From Atopobiaceae bacterium (GTDB lineage: Bacteria > Actinomycetota > Coriobacteriia > Coriobacteriales > Atopobiaceae): a DNA stretch of 64,000 nt. The stretch is from the NCBI GenBank assembly GCA_017941705.1, contig JAGAVX010000005.1, positions 1-64,000 of the forward strand, read 5' to 3'. Numbering within the stretch: the stretch's first letter is position 1; every line of letters starts with the position of its first letter. The translations under genes and the position numbers were made by a program. Positions 16,694 to 25,332 of the stretch are shown here, in pieces. The notes beneath the pieces were generated by a model that did not search any database, was not told where the DNA came from, and saw nothing but the letters and a program-made list of their open reading frames with translations.

Positions 16694-18400
16694 TCAGCCC
16701 TCGAACAGGTACACGCGGCACTCGTACGGACGCAGGAAGAACCCATTGCCCTCAACCGGCGCATCGCCATAGCCGCACAGGCACAGGCTCGCCTGCGAGG
16801 GGTCATAGCCCTCTGGCAGCGAGAAATACGTGATCTGGTCACTGAGGGAGCACACCACCAGCAGACGTTGCGACTCCCCCTCTCGGGCGTAGGCGAAGAG
16901 CGACTTGCTTGCGCGCTTGAACTCGCGATACGACCCATCGCGCACCACCGGCAGCTTGCGCCTGAGCGCGATCGCCTTGCGATAGAACGCCAACAGCGAG
17001 TGTGGATCCTTGTCTGCTTCCGCCACGTTGATGTCCACGTAGTTGGGGTTGACGGGATACCACGGCTCAGCAGCACCGTTGCCTCCCACAAAGCCCGCAC
17101 CGGGACCGGCGTCCCACTGCATGGGCGTACGCGCATGGTCGCGCGTCGCCCGGTTGACCAGCTTCATGCAGGCGACCTCGGGCAATCCGAGCCTACGCAG
17201 ACGCGCCACCTGGTTGAAGGTCGACACGTCGGCAGAGTCTTCCACGCGCTCGAGGTGCGTGTTGGTCATGCCGATCTCCTGCCCCTGATACACGAAGGGC
17301 GTGCCGCGCAAAAACAGATAACTGCAGGCCAGTGACTTGCCGCTCTCCACGCGATACCTCTCGCTGCCGTAGCGGCTGATGATGCGTGGGTGGTCGTGGT
17401 TCTCGATATAGAGCGAGTTCCACGCATGCTCGGCAAGGCCCGTCTGCCACGAACCCAAGGCCTGCTTGTAGGCACGCAGGTCAAACGGGCGTGGAATCCA
17501 GTCGGTGAACACGCAGTCCGCGCTCATGTGCTCGAAGGTGAACATCATGTCGAGCTCCTGGTCAGGACCCTCGTCACAGTACTCGAGCGCCTTCTCGGCA
17601 CTGATCATCGGCGCCTCGCCCACCGTCATGCAGTCATACTCGCTAAGCACGTTGCGGCGGAACTGCTGCAGGTACTCGTGCACATGCGGACCGTGGTCGT
17701 AGAAGCGCATGCCGCGCGCGGCGGGCATGAGCGGGTTGTCGTCGGGCAGGCCCTCGGTCTTGCTGATGTAGGTGATGACGTCCTCGCGGAAGCCATCCAC
17801 GCCCAGGTCCAGCCAGAAGCGCATGATCTTCTCGACCTCAGCGCGCACCGCCGGATTGTCCATGTTGAGATCGGGCTGCTTCTTGGCAAAGATGTGCAGG
17901 TACCACTGGTCGCGCGCAGGCTCGTACTCCCATGCGATTCCCTCAAAGAGGCTGTCCCAGTTGTTTGGAGGCGTCCCGCCATCCTCGGGTGCGCCGGGCG
18001 TCTTGCCGTCGCGCCAGATATACCAGTCGGCATACGCGTTGTCGCGCGACGAGCGGCTCTCCTTGAACCAGGCGCATTCGTCCGAGCTGTGATTGACCAC
18101 CAGGTCCATGATCACGCGCAGGCCTCGTTCGTGCGCGCCATCAAGCACCTGCTTGAACACGTCAAGCGTGCCGTACTCGGGATTGATGTCGTAATAGTCG
18201 GCGATGTCGTAGCCAAAGTCCGCCTGCGGGCTTGGGTACAGCGGACTGAACCAGATGCCCGTGACGCCCAGGCTCGCGATGTAGTCGAGCTTGGACAGCA
18301 CGCCCCACAGGTCTCCGATCCCGTCGCCGTTGCCATCACAAAAGCTGCGCGGCCAAATCTGGTAGAAGACGGCATCCTTGTACCACTGCGTGCGCTGCAT
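16694..18400 (-). CDS. GH13 alpha-glucosidase (oligo-1,6-glucosidase / trehalose-6-P hydrolase type)
   Basis: A 568-residue alpha-amylase family enzyme. It starts WYKDAVFYQIWPRSFCDGNG; then GVTGIWFSPLYPSP and DLVVNHSSDECAWF (conserved Asn-His), DGFREDVITY with the nucleophile Asp, TVGEAPMIS with the acid/base Glu, and ENHDHPRIISRYG with the transition-state Asp. Two usual positions differ: GFREDV rather than GFRMDV, and NHDHPR rather than NHDQPR. The rest is full length with the C-terminal beta domain. It acts in the cytoplasm on short alpha-glucosides. GGGGAGG precedes ATG 18400. It is followed by an amidohydrolase gene 58 bp downstream on the same strand. Confidence 0.92.
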   Translation of the reverse strand: MQRTQWYKDAVFYQIWPRSFCDGNGDGIGDLWGVLSKLDYIASLGVTGIWFSPLYPSPQADFGYDIADYYDINPEYGTLDVFKQVLDGAHERGLRVIMDLVVNHSSDECAWFKESRSSRDNAYADWYIWRDGKTPGAPEDGGTPPNNWDSLFEGIAWEYEPARDQWYLHIFAKKQPDLNMDNPAVRAEVEKIMRFWLDLGVDGFREDVITYISKTEGLPDDNPLMPAARGMRFYDHGPHVHEYLQQFRRNVLSEYDCMTVGEAPMISAEKALEYCDEGPDQELDMMFTFEHMSADCVFTDWIPRPFDLRAYKQALGSWQTGLAEHAWNSLYIENHDHPRIISRYGSERYRVESGKSLACSYLFLRGTPFVYQGQEIGMTNTHLERVEDSADVSTFNQVARLRRLGLPEVACMKLVNRATRDHARTPMQWDAGPGAGFVGGNGAAEPWYPVNPNYVDINVAEADKDPHSLLAFYRKAIALRRKLPVVRDGSYREFKRASKSLFAYAREGESQRLLVVCSLSDQITYFSLPEGYDPSQASLCLCGYGDAPVEGNGFFLRPYECRVYLFEG

Positions 18401-18581
18401 GGCGACCTCCCCGCTCGCGTTCCCGTTGTTCAAGCATACGCCTATAGCAGCGGTTTCCTGCGGTGAAACCCATGACCGTCGTGGTACGCCCGAGTCCGTC
18501 CCGCCGCCGGCCGCCCATGCGTCACACAGAGGCGTGCGGTCACGCTACCATCAAACAAGCCCGATTCTACAAGGAGGAACA

Positions 18582-19001
18582 ATGCTGGTATACATCGCGG
18601 GGCCGCTCTTCTCGGATGGCGAGCGTGCCTTCAACGAGACCGTCGACGCCATTGTGCGCGATTGCGGACACACCACCTACCTGCCGCAGCGCGACGGCGG
18701 GCGCGTGACCGACCTTCCCGACACGGTTGAGGGCGTTGGCAAGCACACTTACCTCTTCAGACTCGACTGTGACAACCTCCGACGCTGCGACCTCTTTCTC
18801 TATCTCATGGACGGACGCGTGCCCGACGAAGGCGCAAGCTTTGCGCTGGGATACTGCTACGCCCACGGCACGAGATGCGTCGGCTATAAGACCGATGTGC
18901 GCACCGTCCTCGACGGCACGGACAACCTCATGCTGACCGGAGCCCTTGAGACCATCCTCACCACACCCGACGAGCTACGTGCATTCTTTGCGCCGTGCTA
19001 G
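18582..19001 (+). CDS. Nucleoside 2-deoxyribosyltransferase family protein
   Basis: 139 residues, near the family's usual length. It begins MLVYIAGPLFSDGERAFNE, the typical substrate loop. The catalytic Glu is expected in GRVPDEGASFALGYCYAHGT, followed by VGYKTDVRT and the C-terminal DNLMLTGAL (Asn binding deoxyribose). It swaps bases between deoxynucleosides for purine or pyrimidine salvage in the cytoplasm. AAGGAGG lies 6 bases upstream. The RpiR regulator starts 12 bases after its stop, so they are probably one unit. Confidence 0.9.
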   Translation: MLVYIAGPLFSDGERAFNETVDAIVRDCGHTTYLPQRDGGRVTDLPDTVEGVGKHTYLFRLDCDNLRRCDLFLYLMDGRVPDEGASFALGYCYAHGTRCVGYKTDVRTVLDGTDNLMLTGALETILTTPDELRAFFAPC

Positions 19002-19013
19002 GGAGCGTGCATC

Positions 19014-19898
19014 ATGATCGTTCAGCAGCTGCGTGAGCAGGAGGGCTTCTCGCCCATCGAGCGTACTATCGCGCAGTACTTCCTCGACGCAGGCGAGACG
19101 CTGCGCGAGCAGAGCGCGCGGTCGATCGCAGCCAAGCTCTACACCGCCCCTTCCACCGTCACGCGCCTGTGCAAGCGCCTCGGTTACGCGGGGTACAACG
19201 ACTTTCGCGACGACTACCTCGACGAGCTGCGCTACCTTTCGTCCGCGTTCACAGAGGTCAATGCGAACCAGCCCTTCCGCAAGTCCGATGACACGCGGAC
19301 CATTGCCGCCAAGATCGGAGCGCTCTACCGCGAGACCGTCGACGACACCCTGCAGCTCACCGACGGCGATGCGCTCGAGCGTGCGGTGAGGCTGATAGCG
19401 GATGCGCGAAACGTGTTCGTGTACTCCGGTGGTCCGCAGTCGTACCTTGCCGAGGACTTCGTGGACAAGATGGCGCGCATCGGTCGACGCGTCATCGTGA
19501 CGTACAAGGACGATACCTCGTACTTCTTCTCTTCTGGCGCACGCAGGGACGAAGTGTTCGTCGTGCTCTCGTACTCGGGCGAGACAAGCGGGGCCCTGCG
19601 CGTGGCAAAGCAAGCCCGCGAAGCCGGTGCGTCCGTGGTCGCTCTCACGTCGTACGGGCGCAACTCGCTAGCAGCTATGGCCGACGTCACGCTGCACGTC
19701 TCCACACGCGAGAAGCTGGTCGAGAAGCTAGGCAGCTTTGGGATGGGCATCTCGACCATGCTGCTCCTGGATGTCATCTACTCGTGCGTGCTGGCGCTCG
19801 ACTACGACCGCAACGTGGTACGACGCATCAAAGTGACCAGGTCCTACGAGATCTACCGCGATTCGGACAACCCCATCCTGCACGATCGGCGCAATTGA
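19014..19898 (+). CDS. RpiR/MurR family regulator with SIS domain
   Basis: 294 residues. The N-terminal HTH_6 domain (residues 1-75) has SPIERTIAQYFLDAGETL, RSIAAKLYTAPSTVTRLCKRLG and YNDFRDDYLDEL. A SIS sugar-phosphate isomerase domain follows from about residue 110: VFVYSGGPQSYLAEDFVDKM, VVLSYSGETSGALRVAKQA, VVALTSYGRNSLA. Such proteins sense phosphosugars and regulate sugar or amino-sugar genes. It is cotranscribed with the deoxyribosyltransferase and divergent from the GH13 gene, which may be its target. AGGGAG precedes the ATG. Confidence 0.9.
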   Translation: MIVQQLREQEGFSPIERTIAQYFLDAGETLREQSARSIAAKLYTAPSTVTRLCKRLGYAGYNDFRDDYLDELRYLSSAFTEVNANQPFRKSDDTRTIAAKIGALYRETVDDTLQLTDGDALERAVRLIADARNVFVYSGGPQSYLAEDFVDKMARIGRRVIVTYKDDTSYFFSSGARRDEVFVVLSYSGETSGALRVAKQAREAGASVVALTSYGRNSLAAMADVTLHVSTREKLVEKLGSFGMGISTMLLLDVIYSCVLALDYDRNVVRRIKVTRSYEIYRDSDNPILHDRRN

Positions 19899-19951
19899 CG
19901 ACAAAGGAATCAGCCAAAACCGGTCGCAAGACCCATCGATACCCAGACGGA

Positions 19952-20018
19952 CACCTAAATCTCAATCGAGAATTTGCGAAACGTGGGATAACAGTCGATC
20001 TCGATCGAGATTTAGGTG
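19952..20018. repeat. CCTAAATCTC inverted repeat, copy 1
   Basis: 19-bp arms CACCTAAATCTCAATCGAG and CTCGATCGAGATTTAGGTG with one mismatch, around a 29-base loop holding ACGTGGGATAAC. The same arm and a similar core occur at 47582-47654 inside the trp operon. It lies in the 320-bp spacer after the RpiR gene, where nothing else was recognised. Confidence 0.85.
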
Positions 20019-20218
20019 CCGGCAGAAGTATCACGCCCTTGTACGCCTTGGTGGACGCCACATCCAGGGGGCCCAGACACGAAACGCCGTTGCCGGCAGA
20101 ACCACGATGAGGTCCTTGCGGCGCAACAATGTTTGATACGACCCGCCATGTCCACGAGACGCCATGAAAGCCGCTTTAATATGACTTAGCAGGCACTTGC
20201 CAGAAAGGTAGCGCGGTA

Positions 20219-20380
20219 ATGGCATTTCCAGATGGATTCCTTTGGGGCGGGGCCGCTGCAGCAAGCCAGCGCGGAGGAGCCTACGACGCCGACGGCAAGG
20301 GCAGCTTCAGGCGCATCAAGAAAGACCCGTTTGCCTGGTACCCGCAGGTTTGCCGCACCAACGGCGCCTGCCTAGAGTAA
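20219..20380 (+). pseudogene. GH1 6-phospho-beta-glucosidase remnant (internal in-frame deletion)
   Basis: An in-frame ORF of 53 residues. Residues 1-28 (MAFPDGFLWGGAAAASQRGG then YDADGKG) are the N-terminus of a GH1 phospho-glucosidase; compare MAFPKNFLFGGATAANQYEG of the intact gene at 38369. Residues 31-53 (RRIKKDPFAWYPQVCRTNGA and CLE) look like the C-terminus of the same family, which ends in KDSFxWYxxVIxTNG. The ~420 residues between are missing, so both catalytic Glu are gone. An AAAGG sits ~10 bases upstream. It is either a pseudogene or a freshly made small ORF; no function is expected. Confidence 0.75.
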
Positions 20381-20421
20381 TGGCAGACCGCACGACGGCA
20401 GCTCACAGAAGGGAGCAGACC

Positions 20422-21087
20422 ATGGCGGAGGACATGAGCAAGGTAACGAGCACGGACGGCATACGCGAGTTCGAGCGCAGGTACGCGGCGCCCGACTGCG
20501 TGGTGCTGGACAGCGCGTATTGCTCGATGGGTCGGATGGTGGCCATACGCGCCTGCAAGACTGCAGGTTGGAGGTACCACGACACCGTGACGCTGCTCGA
20601 GCTCGTGCCCGAGCGCGGTGTGACGCCGGAGGATGTGGATGCCTTCGAGGCAAAGTCCGCTGCGCCGGATGCCGACCTCGATGCACTGCGGAGGAGCGAC
20701 GAGTACCAACGCATCATCGGCGCCTATCGGCTGGCCGCCGAACGCGCGCTAGCCCAAGACCCCTGCCTCATCCATGACCGCGTGAGCAGGTCCTTTGTCG
20801 AGAGCCTGGGCAAGACCTGCGCAAGCGCCATGACCTATGCAAATGACCGACCCGCCATGCGCGTGCGTGCAAAGGTGTCACCGCTGCATGCCAATCTTGC
20901 GGACGACGCCGAGCTGGACGCCGCCATCGCATACGAGGACGCACGCCGCCGCAGCTGGCACGCCCTCGCAGATGACGGGACGGCTTGGGGCGATCCGGTC
21001 ACCTATGACCTCATGATCTGCACCGACATCCTCGGACGAGACTTTGCGGCGCAGCTGCTCGCACAGTTGATGATGGGACAGCAATAG
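20422..21087 (+). CDS. Cytidylate-kinase-like family protein with degenerate P-loop
   Basis: 221 residues. The layout follows the Cytidylate_kin2 family: a first strand and phosphate loop, then GWRYHDTVTLLELVPERGVT and PEDVDAFE, helices, and the end WGDPVTYDLMICTDILGRDF with AAQLLAQLM. Where family members have GRxxGSGG, this protein has LDSAYCSMGRMVA, so the ATP loop is altered and kinase activity is doubtful. GGGAG lies before ATG 20422. It starts 41 bp after the GH1 remnant. Family assignment is by pattern; the function is unknown. Confidence 0.65.
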   Translation: MAEDMSKVTSTDGIREFERRYAAPDCVVLDSAYCSMGRMVAIRACKTAGWRYHDTVTLLELVPERGVTPEDVDAFEAKSAAPDADLDALRRSDEYQRIIGAYRLAAERALAQDPCLIHDRVSRSFVESLGKTCASAMTYANDRPAMRVRAKVSPLHANLADDAELDAAIAYEDARRRSWHALADDGTAWGDPVTYDLMICTDILGRDFAAQLLAQLMMGQQ

Positions 21088-21131
21088 AAACAGGGCAGTC
21101 CCTTCGCAGAAGAAAGATCGTGTGCCCACGC

Positions 21132-21260
21132 TCAGAACTCGAGCACCTCGCCGTCGGCAGGAATGAGAACCTGACTTCCGACACCAAGCCGGTCCACGAA
21201 AGCACGCAGGTACGAGCGCGAGGTGTTACCGTGGTTGACCGTCTCCATATGGCTGGGCCG
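21132..21260 (-). pseudogene. C-terminal remnant of an MBL-fold hydrolase
   Basis: The minus-strand frame ending at 21132 reads SHMETVNHGNTSRSYLRAFV, then DRLGVGSQVLIPADGEVLEF. This resembles the C-terminus of MBL-fold hydrolases (HMExxNHC..TRxELRxF..LIPxDGE), but there is no catalytic part or start codon upstream, only about 40 matching residues. The rest of the 353-bp spacer 21088-21440 shows no gene. Confidence 0.45.
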
Positions 21261-21440
21261 CCGCCGTTGCGCCGCCAAGTCACACCAAGCCGCCGGACCC
21301 AGCCACACGTCTGCTATCCTCTCGTCATGCAGCACTAGACGGGCATCCCGCAGCAATGGCTGTGGGGCTAGTATCGCTGCCGACGCACAATGAGCCAGGA
21401 ACAAGTCGGTGTCGGGGGACACCGCGGAGAGGAGCAACCC

Positions 21441-22070
21441 GTGGATGCAAACATCACCAAACGCAACGAGCTGCTGGCGCAGCGGGTCATCAAGGGGCTC
21501 GCATCGCGCAACATGAGCGGATACTATGCGGCAACACGCGAGGAGGCACTCGCCAAGGCACTCGAGCTCATCGAACCTGGTGCGACCGTCACCATGGGCG
21601 GCGCCATGAGTGCGCACGAAATCGGCCTGGTCAAGGCCGTGCAGGAGGGCGGCTACCACTTCATCGACCGCGACAAGATCGAGGACAAGCGCGCCGCGAT
21701 GCTCGCAGCCTACGACGCAGACGTCTTTCTCGCCAGCGTCAACGCGATGACCGAGGACGGCGTGCTCGTCAACATCGATGGCAACGCCAATCGCGTCTCG
21801 GCCATTGCACAGGGTCCCAAGAAGGTCATTTTCATCGTGGGCATGAACAAGGTCTGCGACGACGTGGACGGTGCCATGAAGCGGGCGCGCAATGTGGCAG
21901 CCCCGATCAATGCACAGCGCTTTGGGCTTGCCACCCCGTGCAGCAAGACCGGCTCGTGCGCCAACTGCAAGTCGGCTGACACCATCTGCTGCCAGTTCCT
22001 CATCACGCGGTACTCGCGTCACGCCGGGCGCATCCACGTGATCCTGGTCAACGACAACCTGGGGTTCTAG
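21441..22070 (+). CDS. LUD domain protein (LutC/YkgG-like, DUF162)
   Basis: 209 residues of a single LUD domain: LAQRVIKGLASRNMSGYYAA, PGATVTMGGAMSAHEIGLVK, DVFLASVNAMTEDGVLVNID with GNANRVSAI, and GPKKVIFIVGMNKVCDD. The C-terminus has a Cys cluster (PCSKTGSCANC, TICCQF) that could hold a metal. LUD proteins take part in lactate oxidation with LutA/LutB; neither is nearby, and stand-alone members are common in anaerobes. The GTG at 21441 was chosen with GAGAGGAG upstream. Confidence 0.88.
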   Translation: MDANITKRNELLAQRVIKGLASRNMSGYYAATREEALAKALELIEPGATVTMGGAMSAHEIGLVKAVQEGGYHFIDRDKIEDKRAAMLAAYDADVFLASVNAMTEDGVLVNIDGNANRVSAIAQGPKKVIFIVGMNKVCDDVDGAMKRARNVAAPINAQRFGLATPCSKTGSCANCKSADTICCQFLITRYSRHAGRIHVILVNDNLGF

Positions 22071-22081
22071 CACAAGTAACA

Positions 22082-22124
22082 GCCGGTGCGCCATGGGAGG
22101 CATTTGTCCCCATGGCGCACCGGC
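22082..22124. terminator. Bidirectional terminator hairpin
   Basis: 16-bp perfect arms GCCGGTGCGCCATGGG / CCCATGGCGCACCGGC between the convergent LUD and TSUP genes. Confidence 0.7.
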
Positions 22125-22142
22125 ATCATGCAGCAGCGCTCT

Positions 22143-22934
22143 CTACCCCAGCGCCAGCACGTTGGTAACGCAGTTGTAGAGAGAGATGAGCGGCAACAGC
22201 GCCATGACAGCCACGTAGATACGACGCACGCCCCGCTCGGTGAGGCGCCGGTTGCCAAGGGTGCCGATGAAGCCCCCAGCGACGGCGGGCAGCACCACAA
22301 ACGGAACGTAGGTGAGGTCAACCGTCCAGAGCGCCCCACTCGTTGCCGAAAGCACCAGCTTTGACAACTGGCTGAAGAAGATGATTGCCAGGCTGTAGAC
22401 CGCCCCCTCCTTGGCACCAAGGGAGAAGAGCAGCGACAGCGCGGCCACGTTAAGCGGTCCTCCGCCAATTCCCAGAAACACCGCCACCGCGCCAAGCGCA
22501 AATCCCGCCATAAAGATAGCGACCGGATTGGTGAGCTTCCAACTGGGCATCCGGTCCTGACGCAGCGTGTAAACAAAGATGAGGCCCAGTACCACGGCCA
22601 ATATACCGCCCTGCACGGCCTTGACCAGATGAGAGTCAAAGGAGCCCGTCAAAGCAGAGAATACCCAGTCGCCAGCGACGCCGCCCAAGAGCGAGCCTGC
22701 TGACACCGAGAGCACCATCCGCCGATCGAACGAGAACCCCGCACGCAACTGCCGCGACAGACTCACGCAGCACATCGTGAAGACCGCGATACACGAGTAG
22801 AGGTTGATGGTGGCTGGGTCATGGAGCCCCACGAGATCGAGCAGCGGCTTGATGATGACTCCACCGCCAAGGCCCGCCACCGCACCTAGCGAGGTGGCCA
22901 AGAGAATCACCAGTGTGTAGATGAGATAGTTCAC
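22143..22934 (-). CDS. TSUP (TauE/SafE) family transporter
   Basis: 263 residues with about eight hydrophobic helices. Both half-repeats are visible: GAVAGLGGGVIIKPLLDLVG near the N-terminus and GAVAVFLGIGGGPLNVAALSL in the middle, the conserved glycine motifs of the sulfite exporter TauE family. It likely exports a sulfur-containing or organic anion. The GTG at 22934 with GAGAGG upstream is the start. It is divergent from an MBL-fold gene. Confidence 0.92.
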   Translation of the reverse strand: MNYLIYTLVILLATSLGAVAGLGGGVIIKPLLDLVGLHDPATINLYSCIAVFTMCCVSLSRQLRAGFSFDRRMVLSVSAGSLLGGVAGDWVFSALTGSFDSHLVKAVQGGILAVVLGLIFVYTLRQDRMPSWKLTNPVAIFMAGFALGAVAVFLGIGGGPLNVAALSLLFSLGAKEGAVYSLAIIFFSQLSKLVLSATSGALWTVDLTYVPFVVLPAVAGGFIGTLGNRRLTERGVRRIYVAVMALLPLISLYNCVTNVLALG

Positions 22935-23041
22935 GTCAAGCCTCTCGTCCCAACGAACCTTGCCTCATTGTCTCACGACATGCGCCAGCACGGGTGAGCT
23001 GTGGGACAATTGGGCTCGTCGCACAGCCTGAAGGAGGTTCC

Positions 23042-23908
23042 GTGAGCACCGAGCTCGCCGTCACCATACTGGTCGAGAACACACCCGTCAGTGGACTCGA
23101 GGCGGAGCATGGACTCTCGGTCCACCTACGGTACAGACGCGAGGGGCATGTGACGAACGTTCTGTTGGATTTTGGGCAGTCAGACGCCTTTGCCCGCAAC
23201 GCCAGCACGCTGGGCGTCAACCTAGATGCCGTTGACGTAGCCGTACTCTCACATGCACACTACGACCACGCTGATGGCATGCCAGCGTTCTTTGGGGCCA
23301 ACGACCATGCCTCGCTGTACCTGAGCGAAGCGTGTGCGGAGCGTTGCTGGTCGACAAAGGCGGGGGCTGTCGCGCCGCACTACATCGGCATAGCACGCGG
23401 GCTCCTTGCGCGCCATGCGGACCGGATGGTGCGCGTCGCGTCCGACCACGTGACCACGATCGTCCCGGGCGTGCATCTGGTGCCGCACACCACGCCAGGC
23501 CTCGACCTGCTAGGCGAGCGCGCGGGAATGCTTTTGCACGACGGTGACGATTGGAAGCCCGACGACTTTTCCCACGAGCAGACCCTTGTACTGGAGCTGG
23601 AACCCTCCCCTAGCGGAGCGCAGCGAGTGGCCGTCTTCAACAGCTGCTCACATGCAGGGCTTCCCGCCATTGCCACCGAGGTTGCGAACTGCTTCCCGCA
23701 AGCGCAAATAGCCGCCTATGTGGGTGGCCTTCATCTCGTACACGCCTCAGAGGATCAAATCATGCAGGTGGCCAGCGCCATCCGCACGGCCGGCATCGAG
23801 CACCTCCATACCGGACACTGCACCGGCGAACGTGCGACAACCTTGCTGCAGGAGGCACTGCCCGGGCGCGTGCATGCGCTCTACCCCGGCGCGACCCTCC
23901 GCCTCTGA
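23042..23908 (+). CDS. MBL-fold metallo-hydrolase
   Basis: A 288-residue metallo-beta-lactamase-fold protein. The metal motif is VLSHAHYDHADGMPAF (HxHxDH); further ligands are expected in NSCSHAG, and YVGGLHLVHA and HTGHCTGE complete the fold. This variant, with FDFGQS-type LLDFGQSDAF and the C-terminal GHCTGERA, matches MBL proteins annotated as 7,8-dihydropterin-6-yl-methyl-4-(beta-D-ribofuranosyl)aminobenzene-5'-phosphate synthase-like. GTG 23042 follows AAGGAGG. Cytoplasmic; substrate unknown. Confidence 0.88.
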   Translation: MSTELAVTILVENTPVSGLEAEHGLSVHLRYRREGHVTNVLLDFGQSDAFARNASTLGVNLDAVDVAVLSHAHYDHADGMPAFFGANDHASLYLSEACAERCWSTKAGAVAPHYIGIARGLLARHADRMVRVASDHVTTIVPGVHLVPHTTPGLDLLGERAGMLLHDGDDWKPDDFSHEQTLVLELEPSPSGAQRVAVFNSCSHAGLPAIATEVANCFPQAQIAAYVGGLHLVHASEDQIMQVASAIRTAGIEHLHTGHCTGERATTLLQEALPGRVHALYPGATLRL

Positions 23909-23976
23909 CGTCGCAAAGGCCGTCCTTGCGACCTCGTCTCTCAGCTCAACGTGAAGCAGCTATAGGAGATAGCTTG

Positions 23977-25128
23977 TCAAATGTAAGGACCCGTCGCATC
24001 GTACTCGCCGTACTCGCAGCCCACATGAGCCACGTCCAGGTCCTCGATCAGCAGCCACTCGAACTCGTCGCGCTCGTAGAGCCGCACGGTGCCCGTCCCC
24101 GTACCACCGTTCCATAGACGCGTGTGGCGCATCTGGCCGTCTGGCGCCTCGTAGCGAATCTGCAGCATCTCGCTCTTTGGGCACGTGACGTCGGTCACCA
24201 GGCGTGTCGTGAACGTCTCCTGCTCCACATGCCACACCAGATGCGTCTCGGTCTCGTGGCAGGAGAAGCTTGTCTGACTGCCTGTCCAAAGCTTTGAGAA
24301 GTTGAACTCGTAGGGCTCGCCCTCGAGCACCAGCTGACCCAGGAGCTTGCGATCCAACGCCAGATGACCGATCTTGGGACGACCACCGCCGATCTCGAGC
24401 GCGGTGGCGCTCAGACGCTCGCCGGTCAGATGCCGCCTGACATCATTGCTTGCCAGCCAGACCCAAGGACTCGTGAAGTCGCTGCCCCAGTTCTTGTCGG
24501 CGTAGCCAAAGCAGGTCGAGGGATCGACCACGTAGCGTTCGCCGTCGAGGAAAACGTCGCCGGTGTAGGCGCACTTTATCCCCTCGGCATGCCAGAACAT
24601 CTGGAACGCCTCGGTCGCACGGACGGGCTCGCTTGCACCGTAACCAACATTGAAGGCAATCTCTTTGTTGACGCGCAGGTCAAAGGCTATATCTCCCGCA
24701 TCGCTCATCCACTCGGGATGTGCGACAGCCTCCTCGGCAGTCACGCGCACGCGCCCGACCAAGTCGGTCTCGCAGGCGATGCAGTCATCCGCAGAGACCC
24801 AGAATGGCACGCCTCGCCCGACCTCGACCTGATCCCAGCCAAAGAAGCGGTGGAGCTGCTTGGCACCCTTGCCCCAGGTACCTGCCTTGACCATGAGATA
24901 CGAAGGCCTGCGACCGTCACGCGTGCCATCGGGTGCCATGCCAAACAGGGGCTTCGGTCCACCCAGATCGGGGTTTACCAGAAAGAACTCGACGAAGAAG
25001 GCGCGCTCCTCGCCCGTGACGGCGTGGCGCCCCGTAAACGAGTGCCACCACCAGTCATAACCCTGCTGAGCCAATCCGCCGGTCAGCATAAAGCGGTCGC
25101 GCGAAATGTCATGATCGTCCGAAGCCAT
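23977..25128 (-). CDS. Tocopherol cyclase-like / lipocalin-type (CrtC-AttH related) protein
   Basis: 383 residues, no signal peptide. The hallmark patterns are GYDWWWHSFTGRHAV near the N-terminus and FGYADKNWGSDFTSPWVWLA in the middle, matching tocopherol-cyclase-like proteins, which are built from two lipocalin-like beta barrels. Plant and cyanobacterial members make vitamin E; bacterial members of host-associated anaerobes have no tocopherol pathway, so the substrate here is unknown and may be a lipid. AAGGGGG precedes ATG 25128. Its neighbours do not help. Confidence 0.7.
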   Translation of the reverse strand: MASDDHDISRDRFMLTGGLAQQGYDWWWHSFTGRHAVTGEERAFFVEFFLVNPDLGGPKPLFGMAPDGTRDGRRPSYLMVKAGTWGKGAKQLHRFFGWDQVEVGRGVPFWVSADDCIACETDLVGRVRVTAEEAVAHPEWMSDAGDIAFDLRVNKEIAFNVGYGASEPVRATEAFQMFWHAEGIKCAYTGDVFLDGERYVVDPSTCFGYADKNWGSDFTSPWVWLASNDVRRHLTGERLSATALEIGGGRPKIGHLALDRKLLGQLVLEGEPYEFNFSKLWTGSQTSFSCHETETHLVWHVEQETFTTRLVTDVTCPKSEMLQIRYEAPDGQMRHTRLWNGGTGTGTVRLYERDEFEWLLIEDLDVAHVGCEYGEYDATGPYI

Positions 25129-25186
25129 GATGCCCCCTTAGGTCTGCCGTTCAGGATATGGTGCCACAAATAACCAGCACGAGAGG

Positions 25187-25258
25187 GAGTGTTGTCTGGG
25201 GGACACGCCCCAGGACCACAGAAGTGCTGTTTAGGGGCGCGTCACCTGGACAACGCTC
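25187..25258. repeat. Imperfect 25-bp inverted repeat
   Basis: The arms at 25187-25211 and 25234-25258 pair at 20 of 25 positions, three of the five differences being transitions compatible with GU pairs. They begin GAGTGTTGTC and end GACAACGCTC. It lies upstream of the tocopherol-cyclase-like gene. Confidence 0.6.
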
Positions 25259-25332
25259 GTAATCGAAAAGAAATTAGATTGGGTGAACTTTTTTCTAATT
25301 CCTACTTGCGTTTGGGGAGATTATAAGTAAAA

